DNA of 64,000 nt from DATJLY01 sp035532935 (GTDB lineage: Bacteria; Pseudomonadota; Alphaproteobacteria; ATCC43930; CGMCC-115725), in NCBI GenBank assembly GCA_035532935.1, contig DATKQE010000111.1, positions 1 to 64,000 of the forward strand. Reading direction: 5' to 3'. Of this stretch, positions 1 to 8,244 are shown in pieces. Position numbers and translations under genes: made by a program. The notes beneath the pieces are model-generated. The model saw only the letters and a program-made list of their open reading frames with translations, was not told the DNA's origin and ran no database searches. Position 1 is the stretch's first letter. Every line of letters begins with the position of its first letter.

Positions 1-297
1 GCGATCCGCAAGCGCTGGCCTTGGATGAAGCACTTCTTCGCCGATGGCGCCTATGATCGTCGCACGCTCCTCGACAAGGCGGCCTTCCCCGACTTCGTGG
101 TCGAGGTCGTGCGCCGAACAGACGCTGATCCGGGGTTCAAGGTCATTCCCCGCCGCTGGGTGGTCGAGCGCAGCATCGGCTGGCTGACGCGATACCGCCG
201 CCTCGTCCGCGATTATGAAGAGCGGCTCGACGTTTCCGAAGCCATGATCTTCATGGCCATGGGAAATCCGATCCTCCGCCGGATCACTCATCCATGA
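1..297 (+). CDS. IS5-family transposase, C-terminal part (cut by window start)
   Basis: The open frame runs from the first base, so the N-terminus lies outside the window. The visible ~98 residues match the C-terminal part of a DDE transposase of the IS5 superfamily (IS427-like): an ADGAYD motif near the window start carries one catalytic Asp, and the PRRWVVERS-WL-RYRRL-DYE block carries the catalytic Glu (VERS). Such proteins cut and join IS ends. The stop falls about 20 bases before the likely element end, the usual compact layout. Whether the copy is intact cannot be judged here. Family call is firm; subgroup is inference. Confidence 0.85.
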   Translation, partial: AIRKRWPWMKHFFADGAYDRRTLLDKAAFPDFVVEVVRRTDADPGFKVIPRRWVVERSIGWLTRYRRLVRDYEERLDVSEAMIFMAMGNPILRRITHP

Positions 298-299
298 CA

Positions 300-317
300 T
301 TCTCAAACGGACTCTCA
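300..317 (-). repeat. Probable terminal inverted repeat (right end) of the IS5-type element
   Basis: Just after the transposase stop the minus strand reads gagtccgtttgagaat, of the type seen at ends of IS427-group elements. The recombinase remnant that continues from here loses homology exactly at this point, which supports an insertion boundary. The other end is outside the window, so the inverted repeat cannot be paired. Confidence 0.5.
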
Positions 318-460
318 GACAACGCGTCGACGTAGTACTTCGATTGCCCAAGGAGGATCGCCAGCATGAATTTTCCCTGGGGATTGTTCTCGAAGGTGTA
401 TGTGACGAATTTGAGGTCCTTGAGAACCTTTCGGTCGAGAAACTGAACGGCAAAGCTATC
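314..460 (-). pseudogene. Serine recombinase (resolvase/invertase) remnant broken at the IS end
   Basis: On the minus strand about 48 codons read like the end of a large serine recombinase catalytic domain: FVTYTFEN, QGKFMLAILLGQSKYYVD, ALSE. In intact family members this continues into a NVRRG-like helix and a DNA-binding region; here it runs straight into the IS end (SPFENVMDE). Upstream codons up to about 616 remain open but show no recognisable resolvase N-terminus (no catalytic Ser motif). I read it as a fragment left by IS insertion and rearrangement, marking an old mobile-element site. It is not expected to be functional. Confidence 0.6.
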
Positions 461-692
461 GACTGGCGCCCGGCCTGAACCAAAGCGTCCCGCTGTGCTC
501 TTGGCTCCGCCGGACAGGGCTGGGCGAGCACATTGGCCCGCGATCTCGCGAGGGTCGCGAAGCAGCTCCGCCGTTCCGCTCGTTCCGGTCGATCTCGCGT
601 CCAGCTTCTCGGCCAAAGCGCATCGCGGTCTGCGCGCAGCGAAATCACGGCCGACCTTTCGGTGGGAGCCGCGACGCGGGCCGCGCGCGCCT
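461..692. other. Non-coding or decayed stretch between recombinase remnant and ABC exporter
   Basis: About 230 bases lie between the recombinase remnant and the stop of the ABC ATPase. Short overlapping frames are open on both strands, but none has a ribosome-binding site or recognisable motif. I see no terminator hairpin with a T tract. It is probably debris from the mobile-element site. Confidence 0.4.
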
Positions 693-1373
693 TTACAGCG
701 CGCGTATCCTGCCGTCGACTACGGTAATGATGCGGTCGGCATCCGCAGCGAAGTCGTGGTCGTGCGTGACAACGATCACGCTACGGTCGAACCGGTGCGC
801 AAGATCCTTGAGGATTGATCGCACATTGGCGCTCGCGGCAGTGTCGAGATTGCCGGTGGGCTCGTCGGCGAGGATCAGCACGGGGTCATTGGCGAGCGCG
901 CGGGCGATGGCGACGCGTTGGCTTTGGCCGCCCGACAATTGGCTCGGCAGCTTCGACGCCTCGGTCGCGAGGCCGAGTTGCGACAGAAGGTCGGTGGCGC
1001 GCGTTTCGATGTCCGCCGGGGCGAGGCGACCCAGCCGCTGCATCGGCAGCATCACGTTCTCGATCGCCGTGAATTCCGGCAGCAGGAAATGGAACTGGAA
1101 GACGAAGCCCAGGGCTTCGAGGCGAAGCGCCGCGAGCCCGTCATCGTCGAGCGCCGCGGTCTCACGGCCTTCGAGCCAGAGGCGGCCGCTGGTCGGCCGG
1201 TCGAGCAGGCCCAGGAGGTAAAGGAGCGAGGATTTGCCCGAGCCGGAGGGGCCGGTGATGGCGACGAACTCGCCGCGCCTTATGGCAAGGCTCGCATCCT
1301 CGACCAGCGTGACCGCGACGGGTCCGGCAAGCCGGCGCGTGAGCCCCTCGCACTGGATCACGATGTCGTTCAC
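693..1373 (-). CDS. ABC transporter ATP-binding protein, LolD/MacB type
   Basis: A 226-residue ATPase of the LolD/MacB/FtsE class, which powers extrusion of lipoproteins, peptides or drugs through FtsX-like permeases. Walker A GPSGSGKS is at residues 41-48, signature LSGGQ at 146-150, and Walker B LILADEP just after residue 165, followed by the class-typical TGNLD; the switch His is in VVTHD. The GTG start at 1373 overlaps the permease stop as GTGA, indicating translational coupling and deciding the start over the longer open frame. It forms one leftward operon with the permease and the HlyD protein. Substrate unknown. Confidence 0.9.
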   Translation of the reverse strand: MNDIVIQCEGLTRRLAGPVAVTLVEDASLAIRRGEFVAITGPSGSGKSSLLYLLGLLDRPTSGRLWLEGRETAALDDDGLAALRLEALGFVFQFHFLLPEFTAIENVMLPMQRLGRLAPADIETRATDLLSQLGLATEASKLPSQLSGGQSQRVAIARALANDPVLILADEPTGNLDTAASANVRSILKDLAHRFDRSVIVVTHDHDFAADADRIITVVDGRIRAL

Positions 1374-2617
1374 AGCGCGCCACGGAGGATGTCGACCGGC
1401 TGCATGCGCGCCGCCTTGCGCGCTGGCAGCAGGCCCGCGCAGAGCGCGGCGCCGATGGCAAAGGCGGCGGCGATCGCGAATTGCGGCCAAGTCCAGTCGA
1501 CCGGCAGGGGAACCGGGTCGCTCTGACCGATGAATTTGAGGCGGACCTGCATGAGGCCGAACATGAGCGCAGCGCCGAACGGCAGGCCCAGTGCGCTCCC
1601 CGCCACGCCGAGCAGCAGTCCCTGGATGAGGAATATGTGCAGGATGTCGCGGGCGCGGAAGCCCATCGACAGCAGGATGGCGATGTCGCGCCGCTTCTCC
1701 ATCACAACCGTCGAGATCACGTTGTAGATGCCGAAAGCGGCCACCACCAGGACCGCGCTTACCACCGTGTACATGATGATGTCGCGGGTGACGAGCGTGC
1801 TCAGCAGGTCCTCGGACGCTTCCTGCCAGGACACGTTCTTGTAGCCGTAGCGAGCTTCGATCCGCATCGCCACTTGCTGGGCGCGATAGGGGTCCTCGAG
1901 TTTGATGATGATGGTGTTGGCACGGTTGGGACGATCGAACAATGCCTGGACGCGCTTCAGATCGGCGAAAGCCTGGGACTCGTCGTAATCGGCCCGGCCG
2001 GTATGAAAGAGCCCGACGATCTTGAAGGTGTGGACCTGGCCCGTCGGCGCGGTCACGGTGATGTTGTCACCCAGCGCGAGCGAGAGCTTGGCGACGAGTG
2101 CATCGCCCAGAATGATGCCGTCGGGATTGCCCAGGAGCGCATCGATGCTGCCGGCCACCATGTAGTTCTGGATCGTGGTCACGTCCCTGACCTCGGCCGG
2201 GATCATGCCGTTGAGGGTGACCGCGAGGTCCTTGCCGGCGAAGCTGACGATGGCCTGGTCCGCCAGCACCGGCGAGGCGCGCAGCATCGGCATGGTGCGG
2301 AGCCCCGCGAGGATTTGCGTAAAGCCGCGGATGCCGCGCGTCTCGGTGAGCGGCTTGACGCGGCGGATCTCGACAACGCCATGGGGATAAAGCTGTTGCG
2401 CCGGCTGCAGGCGCGGCGTGCGGAATTCGTCCTTGACGGTGATATGCGGCGAATTGTCGACGAGGCGGCGGATGAAGTCGTTTTCCGAGCCCCTCATCAA
2501 CGAGGCGATGGCGAGGAAGAACGCCACGCCGAGCACGATCCCCGCGAGCGAGACGAGGCTCTGTCGCTTGCGCGCGAAGAGATGCCGCAGCGCGATCCTG
2601 GCGGCGAGCGCGATCAT
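1370..2617 (-). CDS. ABC transporter permease, LolC/MacB (FtsX-fold) family
   Basis: A 415-residue inner-membrane permease with the MacB/LolC layout. There is one N-terminal transmembrane helix (about residues 17-38), a large periplasmic domain, then three C-terminal helices starting near residues 275, 325 and 372. It ends with the typical ARKAARMQPVDILRGAL tail. It should pair with the ATPase encoded immediately downstream (GTGA overlap). Its own start overlaps the stop of the HlyD gene by four bases (ATGA). The three-gene set resembles MacAB plus adaptor or DevBCA-type exporters rather than LolCDE, because an HlyD protein is present. That assignment is inference. Confidence 0.88.
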   Translation of the reverse strand: MIALAARIALRHLFARKRQSLVSLAGIVLGVAFFLAIASLMRGSENDFIRRLVDNSPHITVKDEFRTPRLQPAQQLYPHGVVEIRRVKPLTETRGIRGFTQILAGLRTMPMLRASPVLADQAIVSFAGKDLAVTLNGMIPAEVRDVTTIQNYMVAGSIDALLGNPDGIILGDALVAKLSLALGDNITVTAPTGQVHTFKIVGLFHTGRADYDESQAFADLKRVQALFDRPNRANTIIIKLEDPYRAQQVAMRIEARYGYKNVSWQEASEDLLSTLVTRDIIMYTVVSAVLVVAAFGIYNVISTVVMEKRRDIAILLSMGFRARDILHIFLIQGLLLGVAGSALGLPFGAALMFGLMQVRLKFIGQSDPVPLPVDWTWPQFAIAAAFAIGAALCAGLLPARKAARMQPVDILRGAL

Positions 2618-3747
2618 GGCGCCGCCGCCGATGGCACCGGCCGAACCGCGTCTCCCGCGGCGAGATTCACCTCGGCGTTCGCCACGATCCAGTCCTGCGC
2701 CGCGACGCCGGCGCGGATCTCGACCTCGGTCGCGGTCTTGGCGCCCAAAGTCACCTTGCGCCGCACGACATGCCCGTCTGTAACGACCCAGACGCTGTCA
2801 TCCGCGACGGCCGCGGCAGGCAGCAGCCATGCGTTCTCGTCGCGGCGCAGGATGATGTTGGTCTCGGCTGTCATGCCGATCATCAACGGCGAGCCCTCGG
2901 GGAGCACGATGCGCACGCGATAGCTGCGCGCCACGGGGTCGCCTTTCGGCGTGACCGACTGCACGGTACCGTTGAAGATCTGGCCTGGAAACGCGTCGGC
3001 GCGGATGAGGACGGCCTGGCCAGGTCGCACTTGCGCGATGTCTTCCTCGTCCACCTCGGCGGCAATCCGCAGCGGCCCGCAACAGGACATCCAGAACACG
3101 GCCTGGTTGGCACCGATGAGCTGGCCGATCTCGCCGTCGCGGCGGATGATGCGGCCGTCCGCCGGCGCCACGAGCTTGAGGAAGTCCGCCTGCACGGCGG
3201 CCCGGTCGGCGACCGCCTTGGCCTTCTCCCAGTCGGCCTTGGCGCGGTCGAAGGCCGAGTGCGAGATCACGCCACGAGCGAGCAGGGTCGTCATGCGATC
3301 GAACTCGGACCTGGCGTAGCGCTCCTCGGCGATGGCCTCGTCGATCGAACGGCGGAGGTCGTCGTCTTCGAGCTGCGCCAATACCTGGCCCTTTTGCACG
3401 ACGGTGCCTTCGTCCGCTTCGAGCGCGACCAGCCGCGCTGCGGTGCGCGCGGCGATCGGCACCATCACCGTTGCCTCGACGGTCCCGGTGGCATAGACCG
3501 CCTGCACGGCCGGTCCGCGGACGGGATGAACGACGAAGACGGCGGGCGGCATCCAGACCCAATAGGACAAGCTGGCGCTGCCGGCGACGAGCAGCGCCGC
3601 CAGCAAGAGCCAACGTCCAAGGCGCCGTCGCGGCGCGGTTGGAGGCTCGCGTCCCGGCATGCGCGGAAGGCCCATCGTGTCCGAGCGTCCCGGCTGGCGC
3701 GCGACCGGTGTTGCTTGCTCGATCGCGTGCGATACGTGACCTGCCAT
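2614..3747 (-). CDS. HlyD/MacA-type membrane fusion protein (efflux adaptor)
   Basis: A periplasmic adaptor of about 377 residues for the ABC exporter encoded next. It has a basic N-terminus, one membrane anchor (GRWLLLAALLVAGSASLSYWV), a lipoyl-like half motif (ADEGTVVQKGQVLAQLE), an alpha-hairpin (EEERYARSEFDR to DRAAVQADF), the second lipoyl half (APADGRIIRRDGEIGQ) and a beta-barrel domain. The ATG at 3747 is preferred; a TTG three codons earlier is possible and neither has a strong ribosome-binding site. The stop overlaps the permease start. It is the first gene of the leftward exporter operon. Confidence 0.87.
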   Translation of the reverse strand: MAGHVSHAIEQATPVARQPGRSDTMGLPRMPGREPPTAPRRRLGRWLLLAALLVAGSASLSYWVWMPPAVFVVHPVRGPAVQAVYATGTVEATVMVPIAARTAARLVALEADEGTVVQKGQVLAQLEDDDLRRSIDEAIAEERYARSEFDRMTTLLARGVISHSAFDRAKADWEKAKAVADRAAVQADFLKLVAPADGRIIRRDGEIGQLIGANQAVFWMSCCGPLRIAAEVDEEDIAQVRPGQAVLIRADAFPGQIFNGTVQSVTPKGDPVARSYRVRIVLPEGSPLMIGMTAETNIILRRDENAWLLPAAAVADDSVWVVTDGHVVRRKVTLGAKTATEVEIRAGVAAQDWIVANAEVNLAAGDAVRPVPSAAAP

Positions 3748-3756
3748 GGGATGCAA

Positions 3757-4109
3757 CCTATTCGGGCGTCGTCCTTCTTGCCTTGAGGCGGATCAAGGTC
3801 GCCGCCGCGTTTTCGCGACGCGGGGTTGGCGGCGGTGCGGGCTGGGGGCCGGTCCTGGAAAGCGCCGGAATACACTTAAAACGAGCACAGAATATGAAAT
3901 TAACCGTCTAAGTGGCGGCCGAAAATTGGCGATTTCTGCGCGGTCCGGCATTCATCGTGACGGCTTGGGGAAAGCCTGCGCGGCCACGGCGCCGATCAGG
4001 AACCCGGTTCATCCGGCCATTCGGGCTCTCACATGGACGACAAGGTTCTCCACGGCCACGACGAAGAGCCCGCGCTACCATCGAAAACCCGGCGCGACCA
4101 CGGCGCCGG
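3757..4109. other. Gene-free intergenic region, about 350 bp
   Basis: It lies between the upstream end of the exporter operon and the stop of the dioxygenase beta subunit. A locally A/T-rich patch around 3875-3935 contrasts with the GC-rich surroundings and is a plausible place for the promoter of the exporter operon. I do not see a convincing -35/-10 pair. No open frame here looks protein-like. Confidence 0.4.
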
Positions 4110-4661
4110 TCACAGAAAGACCGTGAGGTTCTTTGCGAGCAGCACGCTCTGTTCGATGACGATCTTGCGCCGCGCGACCCGCAATTCGCCGGCCACGCGG
4201 CGCAGCGTGTCCTCGCGCCGGCCGACGAGGGTATCGGTCTCGGTCTCGAGCCGGTTGCGGTAGACGAAGAAGCGGCATTTAACGCTCATCGCGTCGCCCT
4301 CGGCGAGCGCCGTGACCGGATCGACGATGCGGACGTTGGTGATGAGGTGCGACACGCGCGACAGCGGCTCCTCGGCCCAGTGAATGCCGGTGAGAAGCTG
4401 CTGCACCCGTTTGCGCAGCATCTCCTTGTCGTCGTGAATCCAGGCGACATCGTCCTCGGCGGTGATGTCGCGCTCGCGCTCCTCCCATGCGACGTTCTTG
4501 CGCATCGGCATCCAATAGACGACGTCCTCGGTGAAGAGGTCGAGCCAGCGGTCATAGCGCCGCTCGTCGAGGAGATCGGCCTCGGCATAGAACAGGTCCT
4601 CGACTTCGCGCAGCAGGCTCAGATAGGACAGCCGCGACGGCGTGAGCTCCGGCCCGGTCAT
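4110..4661 (-). CDS. Aromatic-ring-hydroxylating dioxygenase, beta (small) subunit
   Basis: This 183-residue protein has the cystatin/NTF2-like fold sequence of ring-hydroxylating dioxygenase beta subunits (HcaF/BphE type). Markers are FYAEADLLDERRYDRWLDLF near the N-terminus, then EDVVYWMP, a LTGIHWAEEP segment, SHLITNVRIV and a REDTLRRV tail. It forms the structural half of an alpha3beta3 oxygenase. The ATG at 4661 overlaps the alpha-subunit stop (ATGA), so the two are translationally coupled; longer upstream reading is rejected. No ferredoxin or ferredoxin reductase gene is adjacent, so electron delivery must come from elsewhere. Confidence 0.9.
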   Translation of the reverse strand: MTGPELTPSRLSYLSLLREVEDLFYAEADLLDERRYDRWLDLFTEDVVYWMPMRKNVAWEERERDITAEDDVAWIHDDKEMLRKRVQQLLTGIHWAEEPLSRVSHLITNVRIVDPVTALAEGDAMSVKCRFFVYRNRLETETDTLVGRREDTLRRVAGELRVARRKIVIEQSVLLAKNLTVFL

Positions 4662-5989
4662 GGCGGTGCGTCCGAAGCGGCGGGGACGAGCGCGCGCCAA
4701 TCGTCGGCGTCCATGTATTCGGCCCAGCGCTTGTAGAGCATGCGCGGATTCTGCTCGGTGGTGTTGCGCTCGGTGACGAAGCCGGGAATGAGATCGCTGC
4801 GGCCCGCTTCCGATCCGAGGCAGGATTTATAGTTGTACGGATGGCGCCGCGCGATCGGGCCGCGGCTTGCCGTCGTCGCGTAGCTCCAGTTCTCCATGTC
4901 GTCCTGCTCGGTCATTCCGGCCGGGCCCGAATAGCGGATGTAATAGCTGCGCAGGTAGCGCTTGACCTCGTCCGGCGCGTCCTTGTCGACGAGATAGACG
5001 CGCCACATCTCGGTCTCGCATGGTCCGCGCGGATGCGAGACGAGGATCGTTCGCGGCTGCTGGAGATGGAACGACATGTTGGGGAAGATCGTGCCGATCA
5101 GCGGCACGATGCCGGCCTTGTCGCCCATGCGCGCGACGCGCTTTTCCCAGCAGCGCTGGAAATAGGCTTGCGTGGCCGGCGAGCCGGCGTAGTTCTTCCG
5201 CTCCTTCACGGGCGGCGTGACGCCGTAATTGACGCCGTGCCCGCCGGGATAGGCGGCGAGATACGGCTTGCCATAATCGTCGCGCCGTCCCGGCCCCTTG
5301 CTTGGCCCGATCCCGACCATGTCGACGGAGCGGTGGCTGACCACGTGCAGCGCGTCGCCCGCGAAATTCTCGGCGATGAATTTCCAGTTGGACGGCACGA
5401 TCCATTTCTGCGTGCTGCCGAGCACTTCGGTCTCGCCGTCGCTGCCGTCCCACGGACGCAGACCAAGGTCGAGCGCAAACCGCGCCCCGCCGAGGAAGTC
5501 GTCGAATTCGGGCGCATTGCGATCCCAGGTGGCCCAGATCGTGCCGCGGAAATTGGCGAGTTGCGCCGCCTCGACCAGCCCCCATTGCGATTTGTCGAAG
5601 GGCGGCCGGTAGCTGTTGTCGTAATCCTGAACGCCGACGAGGCGACCGTCGAGGTCATAACTCCAGGCGTGATAGGGGCAGATGAAGCTGCGCGTGTTGC
5701 CGTCGTCATAGCGGCAGACCTTCATGCCGCGGTGGCGGCAGGAATTGAGGAAGACGTGAATGCGCGCCGCGCGGTCGCGGGTCAGGATCACCGATTCCTC
5801 GCCCATGCGCGAGACCGTGAAATCGCCGGGATTGCGGATCTGGCTCTCGTGCCCGACATAGAGCCAGGCGCGCGCGAACACGCGCTCCTGCTCCTCGCGA
5901 TAGATGTCGGGATTGACGAAGATCTCGCGGCTGATCTCGCCGGCGGCGACGTCGACGAGGGCGCGGGCCGAACCGTTCAGGCTTCGCAT
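4658..5989 (-). CDS. Rieske aromatic-ring-hydroxylating dioxygenase, alpha subunit
   Basis: The catalytic subunit, 443 residues, of a Rieske non-heme iron oxygenase that inserts O2 into an aromatic ring. The Rieske [2Fe-2S] ligands are C84-R-H86 and C104-P-Y-H107 (17 residues apart, as usual). The mononuclear iron site is ENFAGDALHVVSHRS, with D212, H215 and H219. The two His are three residues apart, one fewer than in naphthalene dioxygenase. A TEQDDMENW segment supplies the usual C-terminal acidic ligand. It lies between an upstream dehydrogenase gene (17-base gap) and the coupled beta subunit. Substrate is unknown; cinnamate-, benzoate- or biphenyl-like compounds are possible. Confidence 0.92.
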   Translation of the reverse strand: MRSLNGSARALVDVAAGEISREIFVNPDIYREEQERVFARAWLYVGHESQIRNPGDFTVSRMGEESVILTRDRAARIHVFLNSCRHRGMKVCRYDDGNTRSFICPYHAWSYDLDGRLVGVQDYDNSYRPPFDKSQWGLVEAAQLANFRGTIWATWDRNAPEFDDFLGGARFALDLGLRPWDGSDGETEVLGSTQKWIVPSNWKFIAENFAGDALHVVSHRSVDMVGIGPSKGPGRRDDYGKPYLAAYPGGHGVNYGVTPPVKERKNYAGSPATQAYFQRCWEKRVARMGDKAGIVPLIGTIFPNMSFHLQQPRTILVSHPRGPCETEMWRVYLVDKDAPDEVKRYLRSYYIRYSGPAGMTEQDDMENWSYATTASRGPIARRHPYNYKSCLGSEAGRSDLIPGFVTERNTTEQNPRMLYKRWAEYMDADDWRALVPAASDAPP

Positions 5990-6006
5990 CGACCGGACTC
6001 CCCGCT

Positions 6007-6801
6007 CTAAGGCACGATCGCGTCGAGAAGCTGCTGCGCCAGCGCGGCGCCCGGCACCGACAGCTTGAGATCGTGGGCGAATTTAAGGCAGAGCTGCAGA
6101 TCCTTGTAGAACACGCGGCGCGCATTGGGGTTCATGTTCATCGCGAACCACCGGTCGGCGATGCGGCTTTGTGCCGCGCCGTCATGCACGACCTTCTGCA
6201 GGATTTCCGGCGACAGTCCCGATTCGACGCCGAGCCGCATGCCCTCGGAAGCAGCAAGAATGTTGACGCAGATGATGAGCTGATGCGCGAGCTTGGCCCG
6301 AATGCCGGTGCCGAGACCGCCGGTATGCGTGATGTTCGGTCCGGATGTCTCGAACAGCGGCCGGCAAGTCGCGAAGGCGCGCGCGCTGGCGCCCACCATG
6401 TAGGACATGGTCTTGTTCTTCGCACCGCTCTCGCTGCCGCTCACCGGCGCGTCGATCAGCTCCACCTCGCGCGCCGCCGCGATCGCGGCAAGCCGCGCGA
6501 TGGTGGCCGGATCGACCGTGCTGTGGACCGCGATGATCGTGCCGGGCGCGGCGCCGGAAAGGACGCCGTCCGGCCCGGCCACGACGTCTTCGACCTGCGC
6601 ATCGTCGAGCACGCAGATCTCCACGACCTCGCCATGGCTGCCGACCGTCGCCGCGGAGGGCGCAATCTTCGCGCCGCTGGCCGCAAGCTCGTCGAGCGGC
6701 TCGCGCCGAAGATCGTACACCATGAGATCATGACCGGCCTGCGCCAGATTGACCGCCAGGTACTTCCCCTGCGTTCCGAGGCCGATGAAGCCAACTTTCA
6801 T
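6007..6801 (-). CDS. 3-hydroxyisobutyrate dehydrogenase-family NAD(P) oxidoreductase
   Basis: A beta-hydroxyacid dehydrogenase of 264 residues. The Rossmann motif GFIGLGTQG opens the protein (GLG-M-G in most relatives, here GLGTQG), followed by the APVSGSESGAKN substrate motif and the GIRAKLAHQL segment with the presumed catalytic Lys. Start at 6801 is chosen because GAGG lies nine bases upstream; the alternative ATG at 6810 would sit directly on that site. It heads the leftward operon with the Rieske oxygenase and probably oxidises an intermediate of that pathway. Exact substrate (hydroxyisobutyrate, tartronate semialdehyde or other) is unknown. Confidence 0.85.
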   Translation of the reverse strand: MKVGFIGLGTQGKYLAVNLAQAGHDLMVYDLRREPLDELAASGAKIAPSAATVGSHGEVVEICVLDDAQVEDVVAGPDGVLSGAAPGTIIAVHSTVDPATIARLAAIAAAREVELIDAPVSGSESGAKNKTMSYMVGASARAFATCRPLFETSGPNITHTGGLGTGIRAKLAHQLIICVNILAASEGMRLGVESGLSPEILQKVVHDGAAQSRIADRWFAMNMNPNARRVFYKDLQLCLKFAHDLKLSVPGAALAQQLLDAIVP

Positions 6802-6924
6802 GTCGCGCATCCTCGTGGCGGCGAACGCCGCTCCGGCGCTATTTTCTAGCTTGGAACAGGCCCCCTGGCCACCCCTTCACGCCGGCGCACGGCGCGGGCG
6901 TCGAATTGCACGAGGAGAATCGCC

Positions 6925-7974
6925 ATGACGATCGGTTGGGCGCTGCTCGGCCCCGGCAGGCATGCCGGGCGGAGCGTCGTGCCGCAGATGAAGAACGCGG
7001 CCGGGACTGCGCTGGTCGCGGTCATGAGCCGCGACCGCGCGCGCGGCGAGGATTTTGCGCAAAGACACGGCATCGCACGCGTCCACACGTCCTTGGACGA
7101 GGTGCTGCGCGACCGCGATGTCGACGCGCTCTACGATGCGACGCCGGACGGGTTGCACGCGCAACATGCGATTGCCGCGGCGGCGGCCGGCAAGCATGTG
7201 CTGATCGAGAAGCCGCTGGCAATCTCGGTTGCCGAATGCGTCGAGGCGATTGCGGCGTGTCGCCGGCATGGGGTGAGGCTGGGCGTCGTCTTCAATCAGC
7301 GCCACGAACCCGTCCACCAGGAGGCGCGCCGGATGGTGCTTGGCGGCGAGATCGGCGATGTCGTTCTGGCTCATGTGCAAATCCCGCTGCGGCGGGCGCT
7401 GCCGGCGGCGGCGCCCGCCGCCGCGAATTGGCGCGCCGACCCGGCGATGCGGCCGGGCGGGATCACGCTGAGCATCGGCGACCACGCCCACGACACGCTG
7501 TCCTATATCGTCGGCCAGGCCATCGAGGAGGTCTCGGCTTTCACCGACGCGACCCGCGCGAACCCGCCCAACGATCGCGCCGCCGGCTTGCTGCTCAGGC
7601 TGTCGAAGGGCGCCATCGGCTATGCCGCCGCCAGCTTCAGAACGCCGTTCGCGCGGCGCCCGTTCGAGATTCACGGCACGACGGGCTCATTGCTCATCGA
7701 GAACTCGTTTGCCTATCTGACCGGCGCCGACGAGGACAAGCGGCCCACGCTGACGATCATCAACGAGACCGGACGCAACGTGCGGCATTTCGCGGTGGCG
7801 GAATGCTTCCGTCTCGAGGTCGAGCAGTTCAACCGCGCGATCGAAGGCAAGGGCGAGCCGATGACGACGCCGGAAGAGGGCCTGCGTGCGCTGGCGATCG
7901 GCGCGGCGCTCTACGAGGCCGTACGCAGCGGGCGCGTGGCGAAGGTGGCGGCGTTCATGCCCGAGCGGACGTGA
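6925..7974 (+). CDS. Gfo/Idh/MocA-family oxidoreductase
   Basis: A 349-residue NAD(P)-dependent oxidoreductase. The N-terminal Rossmann domain starts WALLGPGRHAG and reaches the family hallmark EKP (IEKPLAISVAECVEA) near residue 95; the C-terminal alpha/beta domain includes the GDHAHDTLSYIVG segment with the probable catalytic His. A clear ribosome-binding site (gaggag) precedes the ATG. It is divergent from the Rieske operon across about 120 bases, so they may share control. Family members act on sugars, inositols or small hydroxy-compounds; the substrate cannot be told. Confidence 0.88.
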   Translation: MTIGWALLGPGRHAGRSVVPQMKNAAGTALVAVMSRDRARGEDFAQRHGIARVHTSLDEVLRDRDVDALYDATPDGLHAQHAIAAAAAGKHVLIEKPLAISVAECVEAIAACRRHGVRLGVVFNQRHEPVHQEARRMVLGGEIGDVVLAHVQIPLRRALPAAAPAAANWRADPAMRPGGITLSIGDHAHDTLSYIVGQAIEEVSAFTDATRANPPNDRAAGLLLRLSKGAIGYAAASFRTPFARRPFEIHGTTGSLLIENSFAYLTGADEDKRPTLTIINETGRNVRHFAVAECFRLEVEQFNRAIEGKGEPMTTPEEGLRALAIGAALYEAVRSGRVAKVAAFMPERT

Positions 7975-7980
7975 GGCGCG

Positions 7981-8130
7981 CCGGCCGATGCCGAGCGCCC
8001 ACGACGTGTGGCCCCAGCTCGTGAAGCCGATCAGGCGGATCTTGTACTGCGCGCCGCCGCGCAGCGGCACCGCGGAATCGAACGGATAGCACATGTGCGA
8101 CGGCACGAAGAGCTCGTCCCCGACCTGCAC
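7981..8130 (-). pseudogene. Unrecognised protein-like fragment on the minus strand
   Basis: Between the Gfo/Idh gene and the crotonase the minus strand reads about 50 codons that look like a real protein: VGDELFVPSHMCYPFDSAV, then KIRLIGFTSWGHTSWALG. Of the 50 codons from the GTG at 8130, 48 end in G or C, as in the true genes here. There is no ribosome-binding site and the frame runs without a stop into the antisense of the Gfo/Idh gene. I read it as a piece of an older gene and do not recognise the family. A short real gene cannot be excluded. Confidence 0.4.
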
Positions 8131-8244
8131 GCTTATCAATTGGTCCGTACTCGCTCGAGCCTGTTGCGCCGGGCGCCGCGTCGGCTTGCGCACGCGGCGA
8201 TCCTGTGCCTTCAATCCCGTGCCGCAGCATCGAGGGTTTGCACC

